64,000 bases of DNA from Labilithrix luteola. Its GTDB lineage: Bacteria; Myxococcota_A; Polyangia; Polyangiales; Polyangiaceae. Each line of letters starts with the position of its first letter. Position 1 is the first letter of the stretch. The DNA is taken from the NCBI RefSeq assembly GCF_001263205.1, contig NZ_CP012333.1, positions 806,001 to 870,000 on the forward strand, written 5' to 3'. Shown in pieces: positions 16,907 through 24,630 of this stretch. A program made the translations under genes and the position numbers. A model generated the notes under the pieces. That model saw only the letters and a program-made list of their open reading frames with translations. It searched no databases and was not told the origin of the DNA.

Positions 16907-18253
16907 TCAGGGGAAGATCTCGCGCTCCTTGTAGACCGCTTCGATGCGCGCGAGCGCGAGGCCGTAGGCCGCGACGCGGCGGTCGACCTTGTGCTGGCGA
17001 GCGAACTCGGCGACCTCGCGGTACGCGCGCGTCATCGCCTTCTCGAGCTTCGCGTCGACTTCTTCTTCCGTCCAGCTCTCCGAGCGCTTGTTCTGAACCC
17101 ACTCGTAGTAGCTGACGGTGACGCCACCGGAGTTCGCGAGAACGTCCGGAAGGATGTCGATGCCCTTCTCGAGGAGGATCTTCTCGCCGGCCGGGTTGGT
17201 CGGGCCGTTGGCGCCTTCGACGATGACCTTGCAATCGAGCGAGCGGGCTTCCGCCTCGCCGATCTGGTTCTCGAGGGCGCACGGAGCGAAGATGTCCGAC
17301 TTGACCTTGAAGAACTCTTCGCGCGTGACGGGCTTGCCACCCGGGTAGCCCGCGATCGAGCCCTTCGCGAGAACCCAATCCTGCAGCTTGTGCGCGTTGA
17401 AGCCTTCCGGGTTCACCATGTAACCCGAGTGGTCGCCGACCGCGACGGTCGAGACGCCGAGGCGCGAGAGGATCACGGCGAGGTGCGAGCCGACGTTGCC
17501 GAAGCCCTGCACCGTCATCGTCGAGCCTTCGAGGTTGAAGTTCTTCTCCTTCGACCACTCGACGAGACAGATCACGCAACCCTGACCGGTCGCCTTCGCG
17601 CGGCCGAGCGTGCCACCGGACGCGACCGGCTTGCCGGTGACGACGCCCTTGACGCTCTGCTTGTTCGCAGCGCCGACCATGTTCGAGTACGTGTCCATCA
17701 TCCACGCCATCGTCTGGCTGTTGGTGCCGACGTCGGGCGCGGGGATGTCGTACTCGGGCCCGATGTTCTCACCGAGCGCGTGGGTGAAGCGGCGCGTGAT
17801 GCGCTGGAGTTCGCCCTTGCTGACGGAGTGCGGGTCGAACTTCACGCCGCCCTTGCCGCCGCCGTACGGAATGCGCATGAGCGCGCACTTCCAGGTCATC
17901 ATCGCAGCGAGGGCCTTCACGTCGTCGAGCGTGACGGAGGGGTGGTAGCGCACACCGCCCTTGAACGGTCCGAGCAGGTTGTTGTGCTGGACGCGGTAGC
18001 CCTTGAAGAGACGAACTTCCCCGTTGTCCATCTTGACCGGGAAGTTGATGATCAGTTCGTTCTTCGGCTGGCTCAGGATCGTGCGGACGAACTCCTGAAG
18101 GTTGATGGTACGCGCAGCGCGATCCAGGTAGTCCTGCACCACCTTGAAGAAGTCGTACTCCTTCACGATGGTGCGCGACGAGCCGGCGGCCGCAGGGACT
18201 GCGCTCAGAGGCGCGGCCTGGAGAGTTTCGGACGTGGGATCGGGCGATTTCAT
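16907..18253 (-). CDS. gdhA: Glutamate dehydrogenase
   Basis: A 448-residue Glu/Leu/Phe/Val dehydrogenase, reversibly converting glutamate to 2-oxoglutarate plus ammonia. The family motif with the catalytic lysine is present (MRIPYGGGKGGVK), as are the hexamer-family substrate motif GPFKGGVRYHPSV, the dinucleotide-binding GFGNVG, and DIFAPCALENQI followed by VEGANGPTNPAGE. Length fits the short hexameric class. Cofactor preference cannot be read with confidence. ATG 18253 is used; the 29 upstream codons are basic and non-conserved. It converges with the small lipoprotein and has its own promoter region shared with the end of cdsA. Confidence 0.95.
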   Translation of the reverse strand: MKSPDPTSETLQAAPLSAVPAAAGSSRTIVKEYDFFKVVQDYLDRAARTINLQEFVRTILSQPKNELIINFPVKMDNGEVRLFKGYRVQHNNLLGPFKGGVRYHPSVTLDDVKALAAMMTWKCALMRIPYGGGKGGVKFDPHSVSKGELQRITRRFTHALGENIGPEYDIPAPDVGTNSQTMAWMMDTYSNMVGAANKQSVKGVVTGKPVASGGTLGRAKATGQGCVICLVEWSKEKNFNLEGSTMTVQGFGNVGSHLAVILSRLGVSTVAVGDHSGYMVNPEGFNAHKLQDWVLAKGSIAGYPGGKPVTREEFFKVKSDIFAPCALENQIGEAEARSLDCKVIVEGANGPTNPAGEKILLEKGIDILPDVLANSGGVTVSYYEWVQNKRSESWTEEEVDAKLEKAMTRAYREVAEFARQHKVDRRVAAYGLALARIEAVYKEREIFP

Positions 18254-18416
18254 CGGGGCAACTCTTAGCTCATTTAGGAAGCGGGCAATGGCGAAAACCT
18301 TTCGCGCTTTGCGCGCCGCAACGCGTCGTTTTTGACGCAAGCATGACGCGCCCCTCGAAAGACCTGTTCGAGGTGCGTAGCGTTCGTCCGCTTCGTTGAT
18401 TCGCCTCGAAGATGCT

Positions 18417-18438
18417 GCGCAATCCCCGCGGGTTGCGC
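18417..18438 (-). terminator. Hairpin downstream of cdsA
   Basis: GCGCAA and TTGCGC enclose CCC/GGG with one bulged T and a CGC loop. It lies 46 bp past the cdsA stop on the minus strand. There is no T-run, so it may also be part of the gdhA upstream region. Confidence 0.35.
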
Positions 18439-18483
18439 CTTCGGCGTCACTTCTCTGTGAGTAACGCGTAACGCGCTATCCAG

Positions 18484-19377
18484 CTATTGAGCGGGGCCCT
18501 TGAGGAACCAAATCGAATAGAGAAAAACGACGGCGCTCGTGACGAGAAGGGCGTCGACGCGATCGAGAATTCCACCGTGCCCGGGCACGATCGCCCCGGA
18601 ATCCTTCACGCCGGTCGATCGCTTCAACACCGATTCGCCGAGATCGCCCGCCTGACCGAGCGCGCCCGCGACCAGAGCCAGCGGAATTCCGTGAGCCAGC
18701 GAGAGCGACGGCAAGAACCAGAAATGCGCGATGAGCGCGCCGAACACGCTGCCGGCAAGGCCGCCGATCGAGCCTTCGACCGTCTTCTTCGGGGACACGG
18801 CTTCGTAGAGTTTGTGCTTCCCGAGGAAGCGCCCCGCGAAGTAGCCGCCGGTGTCACCGAACCAAGCAAACATGATGGTCACGAGGACGTAACCGGGGCC
18901 GTCGGGCAAGTCGCGACGGAGCATGGCCAGCATGGTCAACGGGATGCCCACGAAGAGCGGCCCGAAGCCCATCGCGCAGGCGCGCAGCGCTGCCGTTTTC
19001 ATGTCACCGAGGCGCAGCAGCGTGAGCAGCGGCCCCAGCAGCGGGATCGCGACCACCATCGTCGCGAGGATGCGTGGGTCACCCGCGGACAGCCACATCC
19101 CGACCGAGCTCAGCGCGGTCAGCACGACACCCATCACCTGCGAGGGGCGATCCTCGGGGTGGGTCATGTTGAAGAGCTCCCAGGCGCCGATCAGCGTGGC
19201 CGGAAGCACGAGCAGGTAGAAGCCCCAGGGCGCGCCCTTGTAGAGCAGCAGGATGATGAGGGGCGCGCCAACCGCCGCGGTCGCGACACGGACAGCGAGA
19301 TTGGTGTTCGCCTTCCGGGCCTCGTCTCGACTGCTCGGGAGGCTCGGTGCGGTGTGGGCTCCTCGGGCTTCAGCCAT
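18484..19377 (-). CDS. cdsA: Phosphatidate cytidylyltransferase
   Basis: A 297-residue integral inner-membrane protein making CDP-diacylglycerol from phosphatidic acid and CTP, the precursor of all bacterial phospholipids. It has about seven to eight hydrophobic helices. The C-terminal PROSITE signature is complete: a serine-containing SVLKR, then KDSG, then PGHGGILDRVD. Upstream, FAWFGDTGGYFAGR matches the conserved region. Start is the ATG at 19377; a TTG two codons upstream is possible. It follows uppS on the same strand after 118 bp, the common uppS-cdsA order; dxr and rseP, which often follow, are not here. Confidence 0.95.
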   Translation of the reverse strand: MAEARGAHTAPSLPSSRDEARKANTNLAVRVATAAVGAPLIILLLYKGAPWGFYLLVLPATLIGAWELFNMTHPEDRPSQVMGVVLTALSSVGMWLSAGDPRILATMVVAIPLLGPLLTLLRLGDMKTAALRACAMGFGPLFVGIPLTMLAMLRRDLPDGPGYVLVTIMFAWFGDTGGYFAGRFLGKHKLYEAVSPKKTVEGSIGGLAGSVFGALIAHFWFLPSLSLAHGIPLALVAGALGQAGDLGESVLKRSTGVKDSGAIVPGHGGILDRVDALLVTSAVVFLYSIWFLKGPAQ

Positions 19378-19495
19378 TCGCAAATCCAGGCCTTAGCACG
19401 GCCCCCTCATCCCGTCGCGCCTAGCTCCGGTCTCGCTCGCTCGAGAGCTCGACCGCAAGCCGTCGACGTCGGCCTGCTGGGGCAGGTCCCGAGGA

Positions 19496-20305
19496 CTAGC
19501 CGACCAGTCGGAGAACGGCCTTGTCCGCACCGGTCTCGTCCGAGGCAGGCAGTTGTTCGAGCAACTCGTCCTGCGCCGACACGCCTTTGCCGACGAGACC
19601 GAAACGGCGCTCACGACGTTGGTAGCTCTCGATCGCCTCGTAGAGGTCCGGAGCATCGAAGTCGGGCCACAGGGTGTCCGAGAAATGCAGCTCGGCGTAC
19701 GCGAGCCCGTAGAGGAGGAAGTTCGAGATTCGGCGCTCACCCCCCGTACGGATGACGAGATCCGGGTCGCCGACGCGAAGGCTCGGCATGCGGCGGTGGA
19801 GGGCGTCCTCGGTGATGTCCTCGGGGCGCATGTTGCCGCTCACGACTTCCGACGCGAGCTCACGCGCCGCCGTGGCGATCTCCTCGCGACCGCCGTAGCT
19901 GAGGGCCAGCGTGAGGGTCATCTCCGCGCGCGACTCGCTCTCTTTGCGAAGCGGATCGAGGACGGCGCGAACCACGCCGGGGAGGCGTCCGAGGTTGCCG
20001 ACCGCGTTGAGGCGGATGCCGTTGTCGAGGATCTCGTCGCGCTCCGAGAGGAGGAAGTCGCGGAGGAGCAGCATCAGCGCGTCGACCTCGTCCTCGGGAC
20101 GGGCCCAGTTCTGTTCGCTGAACGCGTAGAGCGTCAGGGCTCGAAGGCCGAGACGGCGCGCCGTGCGAACGATGCGACGGACGGCGCGCGAGCCCTCGCG
20201 ATGTCCTTCCACGCGCGGACGGCCCCGGAGCTGCGCCCAGCGGCCGTTGCCGTCCATGATGATGCCGACGTGAGAGGGGAGATTGCGTGCTTCGACGAGG
20301 GGCAT
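19496..20305 (-). CDS. uppS: Undecaprenyl diphosphate synthase
   Basis: A 269-residue cis-prenyltransferase that condenses isopentenyl diphosphate onto farnesyl diphosphate to build the C55 carrier for peptidoglycan and polysaccharide synthesis. The catalytic Asp is in GIIMDGNGRWA (Asp18). Other family motifs are TLYAFSEQNW, LTLALSYGGREEI, DLVIRTGGERRISNFLLYG, and LHFSDTLWPDF. ATG 20305 is the proper start: the open frame continues far upstream, but the extra residues are Arg/Asp/His-rich and antisense to the Kal-Kce gene. No strong Shine-Dalgarno is visible. Confidence 0.95.
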   Translation of the reverse strand: MPLVEARNLPSHVGIIMDGNGRWAQLRGRPRVEGHREGSRAVRRIVRTARRLGLRALTLYAFSEQNWARPEDEVDALMLLLRDFLLSERDEILDNGIRLNAVGNLGRLPGVVRAVLDPLRKESESRAEMTLTLALSYGGREEIATAARELASEVVSGNMRPEDITEDALHRRMPSLRVGDPDLVIRTGGERRISNFLLYGLAYAELHFSDTLWPDFDAPDLYEAIESYQRRERRFGLVGKGVSAQDELLEQLPASDETGADKAVLRLVG

Positions 20306-20587
20306 TGGTAAAGGATTCTGGGTGTTGCAGGAATCGGCCGAAGGCGCCGCCGGAACACCGGATAAGTGGAGCTCAGCTACCATGAGGGGCTTTCGTCGGC
20401 AAAGACGTCCTGACGCGGCTCGGCATTCGACCGTTCGACCACCGCCTACGACCGCTCGAGCTATGCAGCTCGCAAGCTGCCCTGGCCCGGCGCTCGCGCG
20501 TCGCAAGCTCGGTCGTGAGCGCCAGTATGTGGGCAAATGTATTCCACACCAGGGACGCCGCGGCCTGGCCGTGGTAGCAAGCAGGCC

Positions 20588-21919
20588 ATGATCGGCACCA
20601 AAGTCACCCTGCGCCTGCGCATGGGCGCGCACGACGCGCATTACGCTGGTGAGCTCGTCGACGGCGCTCGCATGCTGGCTCTCTTCGGCGACGTCGCCAC
20701 GGAGCTTCTGATCCGCCTCGACGGCGACGAAGGCCTGTTCCGCGCCTACGAGTCCGTCGAGTTCCTCGCGCCGGTGTTTTCGGGCGATTACATCGAGGCG
20801 AGCGCGGAGCTCGTGAAGATCGGCAACACGAGCCGCCAGATGCGCTTCGAAGCGCGCAAGGTGATCGCCAACGTGCGCCGTCCCAACGTGCCGCCGAGCG
20901 CCGCCGACGTGCTCGCCGAGCCGATCGTCGTTTGCCGTGCGCTCGGTACGTGCGTGACGCCGAAAGAGATGCAGCGCAAGCCGCGCGAGCTCTACGCCCC
21001 TGCCCTTCCGATGGCCGCTCCGGTGCAGCCCTCGGGCGTCGTCGTGACCCCCGCTTCCGAAGGCGGGCCGCGCACGCTCGGCTCGACCGAAGCGCACTCG
21101 CCCGAGCTCGTTCTCACGGCGGCAATCGTCGGCGCGGAGATCACGCGCGAGCAGACGAAGTATCTGCCGATCACGCCGCAGGAGATCGCCGACGAAGCGG
21201 CGCGCTGCCGTGAAGCTGGCGCCGCGGTCATCCACCTCCACGTGCGCAACGATGACGGCTCGCCCACGCAGTCCAAAGAGCGCTTCGCCGAGACGATCGA
21301 ACGGATCCGCGCGAAGACCGATTGCATCATCCAGGTCTCGACGGGCGGCGCCATCGGCATGTCGATCGACGAGCGCGCTCAGCCGCTCGACTGCAAGCCG
21401 GAGATGGCAACGCTCAACTGCGGAACGCTGAACTTCGGCGACGACGTGTTCATCAACACGCGCCCGCAGATTCGCGACCTGGCCGCTCGCCTCCGCGCCT
21501 CCGGCGCCGTCGCAGAGCTCGAATGCTACGAAGTCGGCCACGTCGAAGAGGCCCTCGCGCTCGTCGAAAAGGGCATCATCGAGAAGCCGCTGCACTTCCA
21601 GTTCGTCATGGGCGTGCCCGGCGGCATCGCTGCGCGTGAAGAGAACCTTCGCTACCTCGTGTCGTTGATGCCGAAGGGAGCGAGCTGGGCGGTGGCCGCG
21701 GTCGGTCGCTTCCAGCAGCCGCTGACCGAGCTCGCCATGCGCCTCGGAGGACACGCGCGCGTCGGCCTCGAAGACAACATCTACCTCTCGAAGGGTGTGC
21801 TCGCCGAAGGAAGTGCACCGCTGGTCGCGCGCGCCGCGACCTACGCACGGAGCATCGGCCGTGCACCGATCGAACCGGCCCGCGCACGAGCATTGCTCCT
21901 GAGCAAGGGGACCGTATGA
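20588..21919 (+). CDS. Kal-Kce fusion: 3-aminobutyryl-CoA ammonia-lyase plus 3-keto-5-aminohexanoate cleavage enzyme
   Basis: One uninterrupted 443-residue frame carries two lysine-fermentation activities. Residues 1-130 are a hotdog-fold Kal domain (MGAHDAHYAGELVDGARML, LFGDVATELL, DGDEGLFRAYE, EFLAPVFSGDYIEA, EPIVVCRALGTCV), which removes ammonia from 3-aminobutyryl-CoA. After a Pro-rich linker (131-172), residues 173-443 are a zinc-dependent BKACE/Kce domain: HLHVR (His216, His218), STGG, GVPGGI and VGLEDN (Glu395). Kce converts 3-keto-5-aminohexanoate and acetyl-CoA to acetoacetate and 3-aminobutyryl-CoA, which is the Kal substrate, so the fusion would channel it. ATG 20588 gives a normal Kal N terminus. 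The stop overlaps the trpE ATG. Confidence 0.88.
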   Translation: MIGTKVTLRLRMGAHDAHYAGELVDGARMLALFGDVATELLIRLDGDEGLFRAYESVEFLAPVFSGDYIEASAELVKIGNTSRQMRFEARKVIANVRRPNVPPSAADVLAEPIVVCRALGTCVTPKEMQRKPRELYAPALPMAAPVQPSGVVVTPASEGGPRTLGSTEAHSPELVLTAAIVGAEITREQTKYLPITPQEIADEAARCREAGAAVIHLHVRNDDGSPTQSKERFAETIERIRAKTDCIIQVSTGGAIGMSIDERAQPLDCKPEMATLNCGTLNFGDDVFINTRPQIRDLAARLRASGAVAELECYEVGHVEEALALVEKGIIEKPLHFQFVMGVPGGIAAREENLRYLVSLMPKGASWAVAAVGRFQQPLTELAMRLGGHARVGLEDNIYLSKGVLAEGSAPLVARAATYARSIGRAPIEPARARALLLSKGTV

Positions 21920-23454
21920 GCAAGCGCGCGGACATCGTCACCCGTACCATCGTCGGCGACACGCTCACTCCGGTGCGCGCGTACGCGGCGCTGCGAGCAG
22001 CCGACCCCACGGGCGCGTCGTTCTTGCTCGAAAGCGTCGTCGGCGGCGAGCGTTGGGGACGGTACTCGGTGCTCGGATACCGGCCGCGTTACGAAGCCAT
22101 CCTCGGTCGCGACGGCTGGGCCCTCCGCCACGGCTCGGGCGCCAAGCCCGGTGCCGCGCTGCCGAGCCTCGGCGAGGTCCAGGCGAGCGATCCGCTCGCG
22201 TCGATTGGACCCCTCCTTCGTTCGCCGGAAGGAACGCGCGCGGCGCTCTCGGGCTTCGGTCAGGGCGGCTACCTGGCCGCTCCGCCGTCGGCGACCGCCG
22301 CTCGCTTCACGACCGCCCACGTCGGCTATCTGGCGTGGGACATCGTCCACCTGATCGACAACATCAAGGCCGGCAGCGACGATACCTGGCGCAAGCACTA
22401 CGTGCCGCTCGCGCACTTGCTCGGCGGAGCCGTCGTCGTCGTGTTCGACGGCCTCGCGCAGACGGTCACCATCGCCGCGGAGGACGAAGCGGACGTCGAA
22501 CGCGCCCTCGCCGACATGTCGCGCGAGCCGAAGCTGACCGACATCGGCGTGCCCGATCGTTCGCGCATCCCCTCCGACGTGACGGTGAACCTCGACGACG
22601 CCGGCTACAAAGAGCGCGTCGAGGCCGCGAAGGAATACATCCGGGCGGGCGATGCCTTCCAGATCGTCCTCGCGCGCAGCTTCTCGGTACCGCGCCAGGG
22701 GCGTGACGCCTTCGACGTCTACCGTGCGATGCGTCTGCTCAACCCGTCGCCGTACATGTACTTCCTCGATCTGCCGCCCACCGTCGAGGGCGGGGAGCGC
22801 CTGCGCATCGCGGGAGCGAGCCCCGAGACCATGGTCCGCCTCCAAGACGGCACCATGACCGTGCGTCCGCTCGCGGGAACGCGCCCGCGCGGCAAGACCG
22901 AAGAGGAAGATCTTCGGCTCGAGACGGAGCTCCTCGCCGATCCCAAGGAGCGCGCCGAGCACGTCATGCTGATCGACCTCGGTCGCAACGACGTGGGTCG
23001 CGTGGCCGACGTCGGCAGCGTGCACCTCACGAAGAAGATGGAGATCGAGCGCTACTCGCACGTCATGCACATCGTCAGCGAGGTGCGCGGCATGGTGAGC
23101 CCCGAGGTTCCGCCGCTCGACGTGGTCCACGCCGCGTTCCCCGCGGGAACGCTCTCTGGCGCGCCGAAGCTCCGGGCGATGCAGATCATCCGCGAGCTCG
23201 AAGCGAAACCGCGCGGCATCTACGGCGGCGCCATCGGCTACGTCTCGCAGACCGGCGACGTCGACTTCGCCATCGCCATCCGCACGATGGTCGAGAAGGG
23301 TGACACCTTCGAGGTCAGCGCAGGCGCGGGCGTCGTCGAAGCGAGCGATCCGCAGGCCGAGGCCGACGAGACGCGCAACAAGGCGCGCAGCGTTCTCTGC
23401 GCGATCGAAGCCGCTCCGAAGAACGTGACCTACAGCGCAACTCAGTTGCGCTGA
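21916..23454 (+). CDS. trpE: Anthranilate synthase component I
   Basis: A 512-residue chorismate-using enzyme, first step of tryptophan synthesis: chorismate plus ammonia (from a TrpG partner) to anthranilate. The C-terminal chorismate-binding domain is intact: DAFQIVLARSF, NPSPYMYFLDL, ASPETMVRL, RPLAGTRPRG, ERAEHVMLIDLGRNDVGRV, FPAGTLSGAPK and YGGAIGYVSQTGDVDFAI. The N-terminal domain carries LLESVVGGERWGRYS, the usual tryptophan feedback-site region. The ATG overlaps the Kal-Kce TGA (ATGA), so translation is coupled to an apparently unrelated enzyme. No trpG or other trp gene follows, and three hairpins end the unit. Confidence 0.95.
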   Translation: MSKRADIVTRTIVGDTLTPVRAYAALRAADPTGASFLLESVVGGERWGRYSVLGYRPRYEAILGRDGWALRHGSGAKPGAALPSLGEVQASDPLASIGPLLRSPEGTRAALSGFGQGGYLAAPPSATAARFTTAHVGYLAWDIVHLIDNIKAGSDDTWRKHYVPLAHLLGGAVVVVFDGLAQTVTIAAEDEADVERALADMSREPKLTDIGVPDRSRIPSDVTVNLDDAGYKERVEAAKEYIRAGDAFQIVLARSFSVPRQGRDAFDVYRAMRLLNPSPYMYFLDLPPTVEGGERLRIAGASPETMVRLQDGTMTVRPLAGTRPRGKTEEEDLRLETELLADPKERAEHVMLIDLGRNDVGRVADVGSVHLTKKMEIERYSHVMHIVSEVRGMVSPEVPPLDVVHAAFPAGTLSGAPKLRAMQIIRELEAKPRGIYGGAIGYVSQTGDVDFAIAIRTMVEKGDTFEVSAGAGVVEASDPQAEADETRNKARSVLCAIEAAPKNVTYSATQLR

Positions 23455-23483
23455 TTGAACAGTCAAACGGAGTTCGCGACAGA

Positions 23484-23551
23484 CTTGCACAAAAGACCTG
23501 AATTTCGGGGCCCTCGCCCATCGTGGGCCCCGGAATTCAGGTCCGTGCAAG
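23484..23551. terminator. Long nested hairpin after trpE
   Basis: GACCTGAATT plus CGGGGCCC (23495-23513) pairs with 23525-23543 over 19 bp with one G-U position and an 11-nt loop. It is enclosed by a second stem, CTTGCAC (23484-23490) with GTGCAAG (23545-23551). A smaller hairpin GTCGCCG/CGGCGAC follows at 23554-23577. Confidence 0.7.
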
Positions 23552-23603
23552 TGGTCGCCGCAGTAGCCGTCGGCGACGTTCACTCCAGAAGTGCAAATGA
23601 CGG

Positions 23604-23645
23604 CAGGCCCTGACCGTAGGTGGTCAGGGCCTGTGTGTTTTGTCG
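23604..23645 (+). terminator. Rho-independent terminator of the kal-kce/trpE unit
   Basis: A perfect 12-bp stem (CAGGCCCTGACC at 23604-23615, GGTCAGGGCCTG at 23622-23633) with a 6-nt loop is followed by a T-rich tract (TGTGTTTTGTCGTTT). This is a classical intrinsic terminator on the plus strand. Confidence 0.85.
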
Positions 23646-23671
23646 TTTCGCTGATGAACCGACGGAGCGAG

Positions 23672-24061
23672 TCAGCCGAAGTAGGCCTTCACCGAGCTGT
23701 CCGTCAAAACACGGAACGACTTCGCGTTCATCACGACGGCAACGAGCGCCACGCCGAGCTGGAAGAGCAGCCCGAAGGACCACTCGTGCATGAACTGCCA
23801 GGCGCCGCGTGCCACGCCGAGCGAGCCGAAGACCGTGCCGAAGCCCGCGAAGACGACGAGCACGAACCGCCAGAACGACGACTTGGCGAGCAGGCGCCGA
23901 CCGAGGAAGAACGTCACGAGGAAGCTGACAAGCATCCCGAAGCCGGTGCGCAGGAGCGAGAAGAAGCCGATGCCCCCTTCGAAGAGCGCGCAGATCGCGC
24001 CGAACACCGCGACGCCGTACCAGCTGTGGGTGAGGTTCTCGAGCTTTTGTCGGGCGGTCAT
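23672..24061 (-). CDS. Small integral membrane protein of unknown function
   Basis: A 129-residue protein with about four hydrophobic segments: GVAVFGAICALFEGGIGFF, GFGMLVSFLVTFFLG, FVLVVFAGFGTVFGSLGVA and FGLLFQLGVALVAVVMN. No known family motif was seen. The ATG at 24061 has AAGGAG (seven bases upstream on the minus strand), preferable to the GTG one codon earlier. It stands alone between the trpE terminator region and the next gene. The 24062-24249 interval upstream is less GC-rich than its surroundings and probably holds the promoter. Confidence 0.82.
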   Translation of the reverse strand: MTARQKLENLTHSWYGVAVFGAICALFEGGIGFFSLLRTGFGMLVSFLVTFFLGRRLLAKSSFWRFVLVVFAGFGTVFGSLGVARGAWQFMHEWSFGLLFQLGVALVAVVMNAKSFRVLTDSSVKAYFG

Positions 24062-24249
24062 CACGTCACTCCTTCGCCATCGAAGACTAATCGCGATTGT
24101 CAGACGTGCACGGGGGTCGGAAGATTTCCTCCGAACGAATCAAAATCGATGCCGGCGCACAAAATCGCGACAAGTAGCGAGAATCCTTCAGACACCAATC
24201 GAAGGAGTGTTGGCCCAATCGTTGACCGAGGGCCAGGTGCGAGCACCGG

Positions 24250-24606
24250 CTACTTCCCGAGCTTGCGCTTGAGGGCCTCGAGATCGCGGTCGACTTCTCG
24301 CTCGATGCGCGCTTTGGCCTCGGACGAAGCCTTCTCGGCGCGTTCGCGGGCTTCGATGCGCGCCTTGGCCTCTTCCCACTTCTTGGACGCTTCGACGGCC
24401 TCGCGCGACTTGGGTTCGCTCGTCGAGGGCGCCTCCTCTTCTTCACCGAAGAGGAAGTCGCCGAGGCGCTTGCCGGCTTCCTGCGCGGCCCCCTTCGCGT
24501 CCTGCGCAGCGTTTCGGGCGCGCTTCTTCGCCTGGTCGACAGCGACCTCTGCCGCGTGCTTTGCCGCCTTCTGCTTCCAATTGTCGAGCAAGCCCTTGAG
24601 CCCCAT
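24250..24606 (-). CDS. Small Lys/Glu/Ala-rich helical protein
   Basis: A 118-residue hydrophilic protein, almost entirely predicted helix and coiled-coil-like: an amphipathic N terminus (MGLKGLLDNWKQKAAKHAAE), an Ala/Lys segment, an acidic centre (GEEEEAPS), and a highly charged C-terminal helix (KARIEARERAEKAS...EREVDRDLEALKRKLGK). A strong Shine-Dalgarno, GGAGAGAGG, precedes the ATG at 24606. No family was recognised; structure suggests a scaffold or membrane-surface helix rather than an enzyme. It lies 24 bp after the histidine kinase stop on the same strand, so it may be the last gene of that operon. Confidence 0.75.
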   Translation of the reverse strand: MGLKGLLDNWKQKAAKHAAEVAVDQAKKRARNAAQDAKGAAQEAGKRLGDFLFGEEEEAPSTSEPKSREAVEASKKWEEAKARIEARERAEKASSEAKARIEREVDRDLEALKRKLGK

Positions 24607-24630
24607 GTGCCTCTCTCCGGGAAGCATACG

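Noticed and set aside
20306..21754. Upstream extension of the UppS frame on the minus strand.
   Set aside because: It is antisense to Kal-Kce and composed of Arg/His/Asp-rich sequence; UppS homologues start near 20305.
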